Positions 8,214-15,212 of a stretch of 64,000 nt of DNA are shown one piece after another. Made by a program: the position numbers and the translations under genes. The stretch's first letter is position 1, and each line of letters starts with the position of its first letter. The notes under the pieces are model-generated. The model did no database searches. It had not been told where the DNA came from and worked only from the letters and a program-made list of their open reading frames with translations. This stretch comes from Burkholderiales bacterium Ga0074133 (GTDB taxonomy: Bacteria; Pseudomonadota; Gammaproteobacteria; Burkholderiales; Burkholderiaceae_C). The DNA is taken from positions 62,001 through 126,000 of the forward strand of contig LNEG01000009.1 of assembly GCA_001464865.1 (NCBI GenBank). The letters are read 5' to 3'.

Positions 8214-8440
8214 GCCATTTCCAACTGGTGCGGTGTTGACTGGTACGCGGCGAGAGCGCGTTCAGCATTCAAAAACTGTGAGAAGTCCTCGGAGGGGTCC
8301 GTGAAATGGAACTCAGCCACGGAGAAGCGTCCCACAGGGGTGTAGACAAAGATGCCCCATGCCGTATGGCTACCCTTTGGGCATACAACGACATCGCCGT
8401 GAGCGACGTGTGCAGGGTGCAGCAGGTAGATGGACGACAT
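8210..8440 (-). CDS. Hypothetical protein
   Basis: 76 residues from MSSIYLLHPAHVA. The longer start at 8482 lies within promoter P3. The first half is strand-rich and the second helical. No family was recognised. It is the first gene of a three-gene overlapped operon. Confidence 0.6.
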   Translation of the reverse strand: MSSIYLLHPAHVAHGDVVVCPKGSHTAWGIFVYTPVGRFSVAEFHFTDPSEDFSQFLNAERALAAYQSTPHQLEMA

Positions 8441-8466
8441 GGGACTTTGTGTGTAGGTGTGTGGAG

Positions 8467-8495
8467 ACGATATCACATACACAATTCACAAGCAA
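8467..8495 (-). promoter_or_regulatory. Promoter with GATATC-type -10 (P3)
   Basis: TTGCTT, 17-bp spacer, TATCGT on the minus strand. The plus-strand sequence GATATCACATACACA overlaps it and recurs near 7580, 58530 and 58615, so it may also be an operator. Confidence 0.55.
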
Positions 8496-8532
8496 GGGCC
8501 GATTCAGAAGGCCCACCCCATCAATGGTCGGA

Positions 8533-8892
8533 TCAGCAGAACACGGGCGCAGTGTGAGGGAGAACGATGGTGTCGCCGATTTCGCTTGCAACGCGGCAGC
8601 GCATAGCAGCAATCAGCAGATCGGGTCCACGCGCCACTGTGCGTCCACGTGGGCCATAGCGGCGAATGGCGATGTGCCGGTGCCCCTCGGGCGCGGCCTC
8701 GTCGTAGGCGAAACTGATGCCCGCCCGCTCGATGATGGGCTCGGCCAGGTGGCGATCCAGGTTCGGCTCGAAGCGCTTCCAGCCGTCTTTGAGGACGTAT
8801 GGGAAGGTTTTCAGACCCTCGCACTCGGCGACGGCTCTGTTGAGAACGTCTCCAGTGGCGTTCGCGGTGAGCATGGTTTCTGCGATCAGCAT
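8533..8892 (-). CDS. DUF2591-like phage/plasmid protein
   Basis: 119 residues. The C-terminal pattern GPDLLIAAMRCRVASEIGD followed by a VLP tail, and a central YDEAAPEGHRHI region, resemble DUF2591 proteins common in phages and plasmids. A second member lies at 9992-10459. The start overlaps the preceding gene by 7 nt. Function is unknown. Confidence 0.65.
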   Translation of the reverse strand: MLIAETMLTANATGDVLNRAVAECEGLKTFPYVLKDGWKRFEPNLDRHLAEPIIERAGISFAYDEAAPEGHRHIAIRRYGPRGRTVARGPDLLIAAMRCRVASEIGDTIVLPHTAPVFC

Positions 8893-9167
8893 GAGGCCTC
8901 CTCGGCTACTTCGGTCTGGATCTTGTTGCCAGACACGCGATCAGAGGGGTCTACAAGCCTCACTTCGACACGTCCGTTGCGCGGAATGATGTAGGGGCAC
9001 TCGTCGGCCCAGAGGTCAGGTTTGTCCTGAAGGTTGGGCACGCAGCTGTGAAACAGCAACCCGGCGTCGCCTGCAAGCGCGCCAAAAATCTTGTACGAAA
9101 ACACGAAAAACTCCATTGAAAAAACTGGACCATCCCCGGATGCGCCACCCCTGGTGAGGGTGGTCAT
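8886..9167 (-). CDS. Hypothetical protein
   Basis: 93 residues if started at MTTLTRGG; an ATG at 9233 or the internal MEFFVFSYK are alternatives, and no start has a strong Shine-Dalgarno. The body has a hydrophobic strand region and a C-terminal VEVRLVDPSD segment. No family was recognised. The 182 bases from here to 9350 hold two hairpins (CCGGAG/CTCCGG near 9180 and CCCGT/ACGGG near 9300) and no gene. Confidence 0.5.
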   Translation of the reverse strand: MTTLTRGGASGDGPVFSMEFFVFSYKIFGALAGDAGLLFHSCVPNLQDKPDLWADECPYIIPRNGRVEVRLVDPSDRVSGNKIQTEVAEEASC

Positions 9168-9349
9168 GCTGCTCGCCGGAGGGTTCTCCGGAAGCAGGCG
9201 ACCGTGCTGATCACTTGGTACAAATGCTCCCATGCGCAAATCACCGCCGTGTGACAGTCGGCGTGAGCAAGGGGCGTTTGTTGTGTGAAATTGTTCCCGT
9301 TTTCACGGGATACGTCTTGTGAAATAGAACCAGTCTTCGAGCGTTGTTC

Positions 9350-9580
9350 TCACCCGGTCCTGTTCTTGGGCCGTTTGTAGGCCTTGTGGTGGAGCCTATC
9401 CCACGGCCCACGAAGTCCCTTGGGGCTGGGCTTGATCCGCGGCCGCCCAGGCTGCTCGCGGTGCCGGCTCCAGTTGCGGTCGTTGGTGGCGCCACACCCC
9501 AGATCACCCATCCACCAGTCCAGGCACCAGATGTATCGGTGTTTGCGGCCGAGGATGAGCTTTTGGCGTCTCACATTCAT
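9350..9580 (-). CDS. Small basic protein
   Basis: 76 residues with an ATGA overlap to the gene before it. It is rich in Arg, Lys and Trp (WCLDWWMGDLGCGATNDRNW), with a strongly basic C-terminus that could bind nucleic acid. It is the last gene of the P4 operon. The alternative frame 9241-9507 is low-complexity shadow. Confidence 0.55.
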   Translation of the reverse strand: MNVRRQKLILGRKHRYIWCLDWWMGDLGCGATNDRNWSRHREQPGRPRIKPSPKGLRGPWDRLHHKAYKRPKNRTG

Positions 9581-9804
9581 GGCAGCGGCTTCTTCGGTGT
9601 TGTCGAGATGGGAACCAGCATGGAAGCTTGCACCTTGAGGCCCCGGCGCTTGCTCTCGTCTTCCATGTCAAGTCTGTCGTTTGCCGCCTTCTGGGTCAGG
9701 TGGAAGGCGCCATCCAGGGCTTTCTTGAAGTCAGCCCCGTTGGGGCTCTCGGTCTTGGGCACGATGACCCAGACCTCGGCAGCGTATGCGAGGGCGAGAT
9801 TCAC
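9577..9804 (-). CDS. Hypothetical protein
   Basis: 75 residues from a GTG start (VNLALAYAAEVWVIVPKTES) overlapping the previous stop as GTGA. It has a hydrophobic strand, then a helical stretch. The 133-residue track version starts inside the upstream gene and is not supported. No family was recognised. Confidence 0.55.
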   Translation of the reverse strand: MNLALAYAAEVWVIVPKTESPNGADFKKALDGAFHLTQKAANDRLDMEDESKRRGLKVQASMLVPISTTPKKPLP

Positions 9805-9995
9805 AGGACACCCCTCGTCCCCGGCTGAGCGGCGAGGGATCCGTCCGCCAGATAGTGATACCCGGCAAAGCGCCGCGCGCCCAAGAATCCATCGGCCCTG
9901 TAGACCCGGTATCCCACCAGGTGCCCGGCGATGCGAATCAGCTTCAGATGGGGTTTCGCGGCCACACGTGGCGCGCACACGCTCTCTGCGGTCAT
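9801..9995 (-). CDS. Hypothetical protein
   Basis: 64 residues, starting with an ATGA overlap and ending with a GTGA overlap, so it is translationally coupled on both sides. The sequence is basic with a likely small beta-sheet (HLVGYRVYRADGFLGARRF). Function is unknown. Confidence 0.6.
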   Translation of the reverse strand: MTAESVCAPRVAAKPHLKLIRIAGHLVGYRVYRADGFLGARRFAGYHYLADGSLAAQPGTRGVL

Positions 9996-10459
9996 GTCGA
10001 CACCCCGCGACGTTCGCCGGCGGCCGCAGTGGTCAGTGGACGGCCCAAAAGTTCTGCCGGCACAAGGACGGTTCGCCCGAAGTGGGAGTGAACCAGGCAG
10101 CGCATTGCGGCTTCGAGCTCGTCATGCGAGATCTCCATGAACTGGGGATCGTCGTTCATGTCGTAGATGCATGCCACCCACCAGCCGTCATGCTTTTGAA
10201 CCGTGCTGATTCGGTGGCCGGTTTTCAGGGGGCCACCCACAGCCCAGTTGCCAGTTGGATTGAATGGCTTGTAGCCGAATTCAACCTCCAGCACCGGGTT
10301 CGTGATGTTCGGAACCGTCGTGAGCGCCCGTCCTTTGTGGACGGTCACAGGGATGCTCAAGGTCGTGGCCACAGCCCAGTTCAGGGCGTGTCCAGTCAAC
10401 TCGCGAGAGGCGATGTGGAGCATGGGGCCGGTATGGGCGGGCTTTTGTTGTGAGTTCAA
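9992..10459 (-). CDS. DUF2591-like phage/plasmid protein
   Basis: 155 residues from a TTG start with AAAGGAG at proper spacing and a TTGA overlap with the DUF3850 gene. The N-terminal SRELTGHALNWAVATT is the hallmark of DUF2591, and AAMRCLVHSHFGRTVLVP matches its C-terminal motif. It is a paralogue of 8533-8892. Function is unknown. Confidence 0.7.
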   Translation of the reverse strand: MNSQQKPAHTGPMLHIASRELTGHALNWAVATTLSIPVTVHKGRALTTVPNITNPVLEVEFGYKPFNPTGNWAVGGPLKTGHRISTVQKHDGWWVACIYDMNDDPQFMEISHDELEAAMRCLVHSHFGRTVLVPAELLGRPLTTAAAGERRGVST

Positions 10460-10935
10460 GATGCGCTCCTTTCGTTCAGCGAGTAGTTTTTCGACCGGGG
10501 CGCCACAGCCAGGCCCCCTGCAGACCGCACCTCTTCCAACTCGTCCCGCAACCGCTCGCACTCAACCTGCATCCGTGCCAGGCAGGACAGCAGCTCATCG
10601 TGTGGCAGGGCGTCGACAACCGCCACCGTGGACATGACAACCCACCCCTCGGCCAAGCCCCACACGGGGCCGCGCAGGATGCTGGTGACGCGGCGAATGG
10701 TGGAGCGACCTGTTTTGACAGCGGTCTCACCAGGCAGGAGGTCAGCGTGTGGCGCGGCTGTTTCGCACAAGATCAAGAGGTCGCCGCACTGGTAGTCCCT
10801 GTCGTCCAGTCGGATTTCGAATCGCTTGAGACCATCCAGGGTCTCCTGAAAGGGCTGGGGGTCGAGTTTTAGGACCACCGTTCGACCCGTGAGTGCGGGG
10901 TACTGCGTGTTGGAAGCTGTGGCTGGTGTTGGCAT
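10456..10935 (-). CDS. DUF3850 (ASCH-related) protein
   Basis: 159 residues. VLKLDPQPFQETLDGLKRFEIR followed by DDRDYQCGDLLIL is the DUF3850 pattern, a small ASCH-like fold predicted to bind RNA. A helical C-terminal extension follows. It is the first gene of the five-gene operon under P4, in which each junction is a 4-nt start/stop overlap. Confidence 0.75.
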   Translation of the reverse strand: MPTPATASNTQYPALTGRTVVLKLDPQPFQETLDGLKRFEIRLDDRDYQCGDLLILCETAAPHADLLPGETAVKTGRSTIRRVTSILRGPVWGLAEGWVVMSTVAVVDALPHDELLSCLARMQVECERLRDELEEVRSAGGLAVAPRSKNYSLNERSAS

Positions 10936-10964
10936 GGTTCAGATCGTGATGACTGTGTGCGTAT

Positions 10965-10993
10965 AAGATATCTGGTAAATGCAGCGACGACAA
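10965..10993 (-). promoter_or_regulatory. Promoter of the GATATC family (P4)
   Basis: TTGTCG, 17-bp spacer, TATCTT on the minus strand, with TATACGCAC just downstream, a string repeated near several other family members. Confidence 0.75.
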
Positions 10994-11016
10994 CAAGCCG
11001 GCCGGATCATCGACCC

Positions 11017-11045
11017 CTGTCAACACCTGATGAAACGGATATCCT
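11017..11045 (+). promoter_or_regulatory. Divergent promoter with GGATATCC -10 (P5)
   Basis: CTGTCA, 17-bp spacer, TATCCT on the plus strand, 24 bp from P4 and pointing the opposite way. It serves the gene at 11074. Confidence 0.6.
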
Positions 11046-11073
11046 TTGAGCAAGACATCTTCAAAGGACTCAC

Positions 11074-11430
11074 ATGAGCACCAAAACCAGCAACACACCA
11101 GGGGGCACAGAGATGCCCCACAGGTTCCATCCCCTGCTGCGCAGCCTCGAAGCGCTGCGCACAGAGATGTGGGTGAACCGAATGCGCACCGCGGAGATGA
11201 TTTTTCAGAACTTCGACTTTGGTGAAGCCCAGGTCAAAGACTCCAGTGGTTGGACATACGCCAGTGCGTCGGATGAAATTCAACGCACCGTTTTTTTGGA
11301 CATGGGAAGTGACGCCGGCGGCAACGGCATCAGCGAGCGTGTGTCCTTCCGTATTGAATTTGCGGAGGACCAATCCGCCGCTGTGGACGTAAGCGCAATC
11401 GTCCAGCGCACCGGCGCCGCCTTGACCTGA
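11074..11430 (+). CDS. Hypothetical protein
   Basis: 118 residues from an ATG preceded by AAAGGA. The N-terminal half is helical with several Met and Arg residues and the C-terminal half is strand-rich and acidic. No family was recognised. It is divergent from the P4 operon and has its own promoter P5. Confidence 0.65.
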   Translation: MSTKTSNTPGGTEMPHRFHPLLRSLEALRTEMWVNRMRTAEMIFQNFDFGEAQVKDSSGWTYASASDEIQRTVFLDMGSDAGGNGISERVSFRIEFAEDQSAAVDVSAIVQRTGAALT

Positions 11431-11555
11431 TCTCCCCTCACCCAAACAGAAGCGCCTGCCCGCAACTGTCTCAATTCCAGAATTGCTGTCGCTGGGGCAC
11501 AACATCAACGTTCTGTATTCGACGCGTCCCTTACCTGCTTGATAGAGTCAGCCCC

Positions 11556-12401
11556 ATGAAAAACACGCTCAAAGCCATCTCTTCTGTTCTGCTTGCATGC
11601 TCCGTCAATGTCGCCATGGCACAGGAGTTCTATTCCTCTTGGCCGCGAATCGAGCTGGGCAAGATCAAATGGTTCATTGACGAAGAGTCTTTGACGAAGG
11701 TCGGCAACACAGTGTTTTTTGACAGCTTCATGAACACAGACACAAAGGCAACGCTGTCGTACGAAACAGCCACCAGGGTCGGGTTCACCTGCGATGCCAA
11801 CTCGTACGTTCAGATTGTACAGCCGTGGGCACAGGACGAAGGTGAATCCATGCGGGGAGGCCTGAAGTCGAGTCTGGACTTGAATCGATCCATTGAGCTC
11901 AACCCGCAATTTGTGACCATCAAGCGAGCCGAGAAAACCCAGGCCCTCACGAGCCTCCTGGCCACTCTCTGCAAGACAAGAAAGCGGGCTGATCGGGATT
12001 TGATGATGGTCGTTGCCAAGACCACTGAAGAGGTCAGCGTCGCGCGCCTCTCCACCTACCAGCGGATCAATGCCAACCAAGTCGAAGCCTGGGTGGACAA
12101 CGTGAACCTTTCCACGTTTGCCATGTTGACGTTCAGGTCGGGAGAATGGGCTCCCGCTCTCAATGAAGACGGGAGTGCGAAGCGCGAGGCAACCATGGGT
12201 ACCAACCGAAAGACGATCTACAAGCGCAGGTTTGATTGCGAAAGAAACCGTGCAGTTGTCATCTCCTACAACGAATACGACGACAAAGGAAATTCCAAGG
12301 ACTCGTTTGTCCAACCCAATCCGATTCCGGAGTCAAAGTGGCGAGAAGTCATTCCGGGTACCGTGGGTGAAGGCGTGCTCACGATGTTGTGCGCCCTTTG
12401 A
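11556..12401 (+). CDS. Secreted protein with surface-adhesin-E-like repeats
   Basis: 281 residues with a clear Sec signal peptide (lysine N-terminus, hydrophobic core, AMA-Q cleavage region). Two related halves are visible. The first runs from WPRIELGKIKWFIDEESL to a conserved cysteine; the second ends with KWREVIPGTVGEGVLTMLC, resembling the Adhesin_E-type periplasmic domain. It is probably periplasmic or surface-associated. It is transcribed alone and convergent with the Wadjet operon. Family assignment is tentative. Confidence 0.6.
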   Translation: MKNTLKAISSVLLACSVNVAMAQEFYSSWPRIELGKIKWFIDEESLTKVGNTVFFDSFMNTDTKATLSYETATRVGFTCDANSYVQIVQPWAQDEGESMRGGLKSSLDLNRSIELNPQFVTIKRAEKTQALTSLLATLCKTRKRADRDLMMVVAKTTEEVSVARLSTYQRINANQVEAWVDNVNLSTFAMLTFRSGEWAPALNEDGSAKREATMGTNRKTIYKRRFDCERNRAVVISYNEYDDKGNSKDSFVQPNPIPESKWREVIPGTVGEGVLTMLCAL

Positions 12402-12410
12402 TTGCATGGT

Positions 12411-12429
12411 GCCGCGATTCTTTCGCGGC
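12411..12429. terminator. Hairpin between convergent genes
   Basis: GCCGCGA, 5-nt loop, TCGCGGC lies between the plus-strand secreted-protein gene and the end of the Wadjet operon. It has no long T-run, so it is a possible weak or bidirectional terminator. Confidence 0.4.
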
Positions 12430-12440
12430 TTGGGATCGAC

Positions 12441-13259
12441 TTAGACGATCGAGTCCATGTGCTCTTGTGCCAGACCAAGCTTCAGGTTGTTGAGCAGCTT
12501 CCAATGCCGTTTGAGGATTGGACGCTCCTCACTCTGCATGATGGGTCCCCACTGATCGAGTTGATCCGCGTAGAGGTGCACCTGGTTCGCTCTGCGTGCA
12601 GCTGAGAACAGGGCGTCGTCCTCTGGCAGCAGCAGGCGCTCAAGTCTCGGGAGCCCCGAGGCCATACCCATGCCGGCGGGGTCGAAGTCGAAGTAGGCCC
12701 ACACCGGCTCTGTGCGCTGTGCAATCAGCTTCATGGCCACATTGGTTTTCAGGACGTTGTCGCCTCGAAAAATGGCCAAGACGTCCTTGCCCTGGAAGTC
12801 GAGCCATCGGTTTCGTTCCAGAAACCGAAAACTCTCCAGGTTCTCCACCACCAGCAGCACATCGGCCTCCACCAAGCTGGCCTGCTCGAGCGTGAGCACC
12901 TGGTAGCCGTGGGTGGCCACCAGGTCACCATCCAGCGAACACCGCCCGTGTGCGGTCTTCACCGCCACCGAGTCGTGGTGGGGCGCCAGTGTCCCGCTTT
13001 TTTCCTGCGTGGGGTTGTTCAGAGACGCTTCGCTGCGGCGCAGCGCCTGGTCGGGGGGTGTCAGCGCAATGTTGCGGTTGGCCAGCAGCAAACGCGCGCG
13101 CGCGGCATCGGACTCTTCGTAGTGGAAGCGAGAACCCGCCCGGCGGCCCAAGCCGTGGTGAACATGAAAAAACTCGGCAGCCTGACTCGCCGACTTCTCG
13201 GCGGCGCTGCGGGAGGCGAGATGGCGCAGGAAAGCGATCTGGGAGTGGTTGAAGCTCAT
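12441..13259 (-). CDS. jetD: Wadjet JetD / MksG-like TOPRIM nuclease subunit
   Basis: 272 residues, with an ATGA overlap to the kleisin gene. The C-terminal half is a TOPRIM-like fold: a strand with glutamate (LLVVENLE, near residue 139), then AYFDFDPAGMG near 189, giving the D-x-D metal site expected of JetD. JetD is the nuclease subunit that cuts circular plasmid DNA captured by the JetABC SMC complex. It is the last gene of the operon. All visible catalytic residues are present, so any defect of the system lies in the SMC subunit. Confidence 0.75.
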   Translation of the reverse strand: MSFNHSQIAFLRHLASRSAAEKSASQAAEFFHVHHGLGRRAGSRFHYEESDAARARLLLANRNIALTPPDQALRRSEASLNNPTQEKSGTLAPHHDSVAVKTAHGRCSLDGDLVATHGYQVLTLEQASLVEADVLLVVENLESFRFLERNRWLDFQGKDVLAIFRGDNVLKTNVAMKLIAQRTEPVWAYFDFDPAGMGMASGLPRLERLLLPEDDALFSAARRANQVHLYADQLDQWGPIMQSEERPILKRHWKLLNNLKLGLAQEHMDSIV

Positions 13260-14533
13260 GCGTTCGGGTGCCGGCTCAACCGTGCGGCCGCGTCGTTGAA
13301 GTAGTCGTTGTATTCGCCTGGCGCGCGGGGCCTGATGTCCAGGTCGACGGTGAAGCCGGCCGAGGAGATCTGGGAGTAGGCATAGAGCAGCCAGTCTTCA
13401 TCGGATGTGGCCCCGTCCAGGCCGTAGGCCTCTCCCAGTCGCTGGCGCCAGCGCAGCAGGGACAGATCGGCCTCCTCGCTGAGCACAGCGTCGCTGGAGA
13501 TAAAGTCAAGGTAGGCGTCGATGAGGTCATCAATTGGGTACGACGGTGCCTGCACGATGACCTGCTGTGTGCTCAGCACCACTGGTGACTCCACCGGGTC
13601 GGACTTCTTCGCCGGTGTGGCAGCAGGCAAGCGCCTGGCTGCGGCCAGAATGCCAGAGGTCACCATCTCGTCGGTGTCACTGACGTCAATGTTCCAAGCG
13701 GTGGGGAGCCCCATGGGCGGCAACAACCGCACAGCCACCTCGGGTGTGACGTCGACCTCGAAGCCTTCGCTCAGCCGGTTCTTGGAGAGCCAGAGCGACA
13801 CGCGCGCCAGGTTGCGCTGCCTGGATTCGAGCTGGCGAAGGGAGAACAGGTTTTTGGAGACCACCCGCTGGATGTCGGCGATCCGGGCGGCCCAGCCGCG
13901 CAGGCGCGAGAGGATGCGCACGTTGATGAGGCGGTGCACCTCGCGCAGGCTGTCACCCAGGGACTCGTTGTCCATCTCCTGGGCTTTGGCCTCCAGGCTG
14001 GTGATCTGTTGGCCGAATTTCTTGACCTCGCCGTAGTAGAACTGGTTCTCGCGGATCTTGCCGGCCACCGAGTCGACATCGCCGAAGTTGGTTGAGACCT
14101 TGGCGCTGAGCAGCTGCAGGTTCTGGTCCATGTAGAACCCGATCCGGACCACCGCTTCTTCCAGCCGGTTCATGGCTTTTTCCGAGTCGCGGTGCGACCC
14201 TTCACGGCGAAACTCTCGCAGTTCGTCGAACTCCAGGCGCAGCTGGCGGATGGGGCCGTCCAGCCGAGTGAGCTGGCGAAACGCACCGTAGCTCACCACG
14301 TAGTCCCCAATGAACTCACGCAGCAGGGGGTTGAGGTAGTAGGTGTCCTCGTCCACCGGCATCAGCGCACGCATGCTGATGAGCGTCTCCACCCCTTTGT
14401 CCCGCTTGCCCCCGGTGGCCACCGGGCCCCGCATGGCGTCTCCGACCAGGTCGCTGTGATCGGAGAGCGCCTTGAGCAGCCGCTGGATGTGATTGGGCGC
14501 CTGCCCCTGGCCCGGCTTCATGGGGTCACTCAC
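13256..14533 (-). CDS. jetA: Wadjet JetA / MksF-like kleisin
   Basis: About 425 residues from a GTG at 14533 with GGAGG upstream and overlapping the JetB stop; an ATG at 14521 is the alternative. The ORF-track start at 14908 runs through JetB in another frame. The protein is largely helical with an N-terminal winged-helix-like part and long coiled segments, as in MukF/MksF/JetA. By family it would bridge the SMC heads and bind the JetB dimer. Gene order and 4-nt coupling with jetD support the call more than any single motif. Confidence 0.7.
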   Translation of the reverse strand: MSDPMKPGQGQAPNHIQRLLKALSDHSDLVGDAMRGPVATGGKRDKGVETLISMRALMPVDEDTYYLNPLLREFIGDYVVSYGAFRQLTRLDGPIRQLRLEFDELREFRREGSHRDSEKAMNRLEEAVVRIGFYMDQNLQLLSAKVSTNFGDVDSVAGKIRENQFYYGEVKKFGQQITSLEAKAQEMDNESLGDSLREVHRLINVRILSRLRGWAARIADIQRVVSKNLFSLRQLESRQRNLARVSLWLSKNRLSEGFEVDVTPEVAVRLLPPMGLPTAWNIDVSDTDEMVTSGILAAARRLPAATPAKKSDPVESPVVLSTQQVIVQAPSYPIDDLIDAYLDFISSDAVLSEEADLSLLRWRQRLGEAYGLDGATSDEDWLLYAYSQISSAGFTVDLDIRPRAPGEYNDYFNDAAARLSRHPNA

Positions 14534-15212
14534 CGGCGCCCTCCTGGGAGGCGTGGCGAAGCAGGTCCGACTGGCCGGCAGATCCAACGACTCCATCCGC
14601 CTCATCACCAGCTTCACCCAATTCTTCGAGTGGCGCCTCGGAGAGTTCTGGTACGTGCTCGACCAGGTACTGCAACACGGCATGGAGGTGGTCGATCTTG
14701 CCGGTGACTTGATAGATCTCGCTGGCCTCGTTGGAGACGATGAGGTAGCCGTCCGACTTGAGCTTCTCCAGAAGCCGGCGCAGCAGGTCGTGGTTGGACC
14801 ACCGGGAGTCGGCACCCGTACGCAGCTCTCGAAGCTGGGCGACCAGTGTGGAGTCCTCGTTGACCCGCATGACGATCTCGGCGAGCTGAACGAACTCACC
14901 AGGCACACCGCGGAACCCGTCCTTCGCCAGCCGCACCAGGTTCAGCATCTGCGTGAGCAGGCCGTAGCTGTCGCGAAAGCGGATCAGGTCCGAGCGCACC
15001 TTGTTGACGTCCTCCACACGGTGCACCTGCAGCGGCGCCACGTAGAAAGCCCCGTCATCGCCCAGGCGTGCCAGGCGCCGGTCCAAACTGGAGAGCCATG
15101 TGTCCACCTGGTCGTGCACGCCGGCCGAGGTGAGGTCTTCATACGCTTCAGGGAAGGCGAACTGGCAGATGAAGTGCCCGCCGAGCAGGTGGTGCAGCGT
15201 TTCAGGCTTCAT
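14526..15212 (-). CDS. jetB: Wadjet JetB / MksE-like subunit
   Basis: 228 residues from an ATG with AAGGAG 6 nt upstream, inside the end of the SMC gene's distal frame. Two winged-helix-like segments are suggested by LLRRLLEKLKSDGYLIVSNEASEIYQV-type helix-helix-wing patterns (only the pattern is seen). The C-terminus is an acidic, disordered tail. Size, position and helical content match MukE/MksE/JetB, the kleisin-associated (KITE) subunit. Confidence 0.65.
   Translation of the reverse strand: MKPETLHHLLGGHFICQFAFPEAYEDLTSAGVHDQVDTWLSSLDRRLARLGDDGAFYVAPLQVHRVEDVNKVRSDLIRFRDSYGLLTQMLNLVRLAKDGFRGVPGEFVQLAEIVMRVNEDSTLVAQLRELRTGADSRWSNHDLLRRLLEKLKSDGYLIVSNEASEIYQVTGKIDHLHAVLQYLVEHVPELSEAPLEELGEAGDEADGVVGSAGQSDLLRHASQEGAGE

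Noticed and set aside
9175-9310. Hairpins as intrinsic terminators
   Set aside because: CCGGAG/CTCCGG and CCCGT/ACGGG stems have no T-run and lie close to gene starts; they were not called as terminators.
9344-10453. 369-residue plus-strand ORF
   Set aside because: It covers five coupled minus-strand genes with DUF matches and shows no domain of its own.
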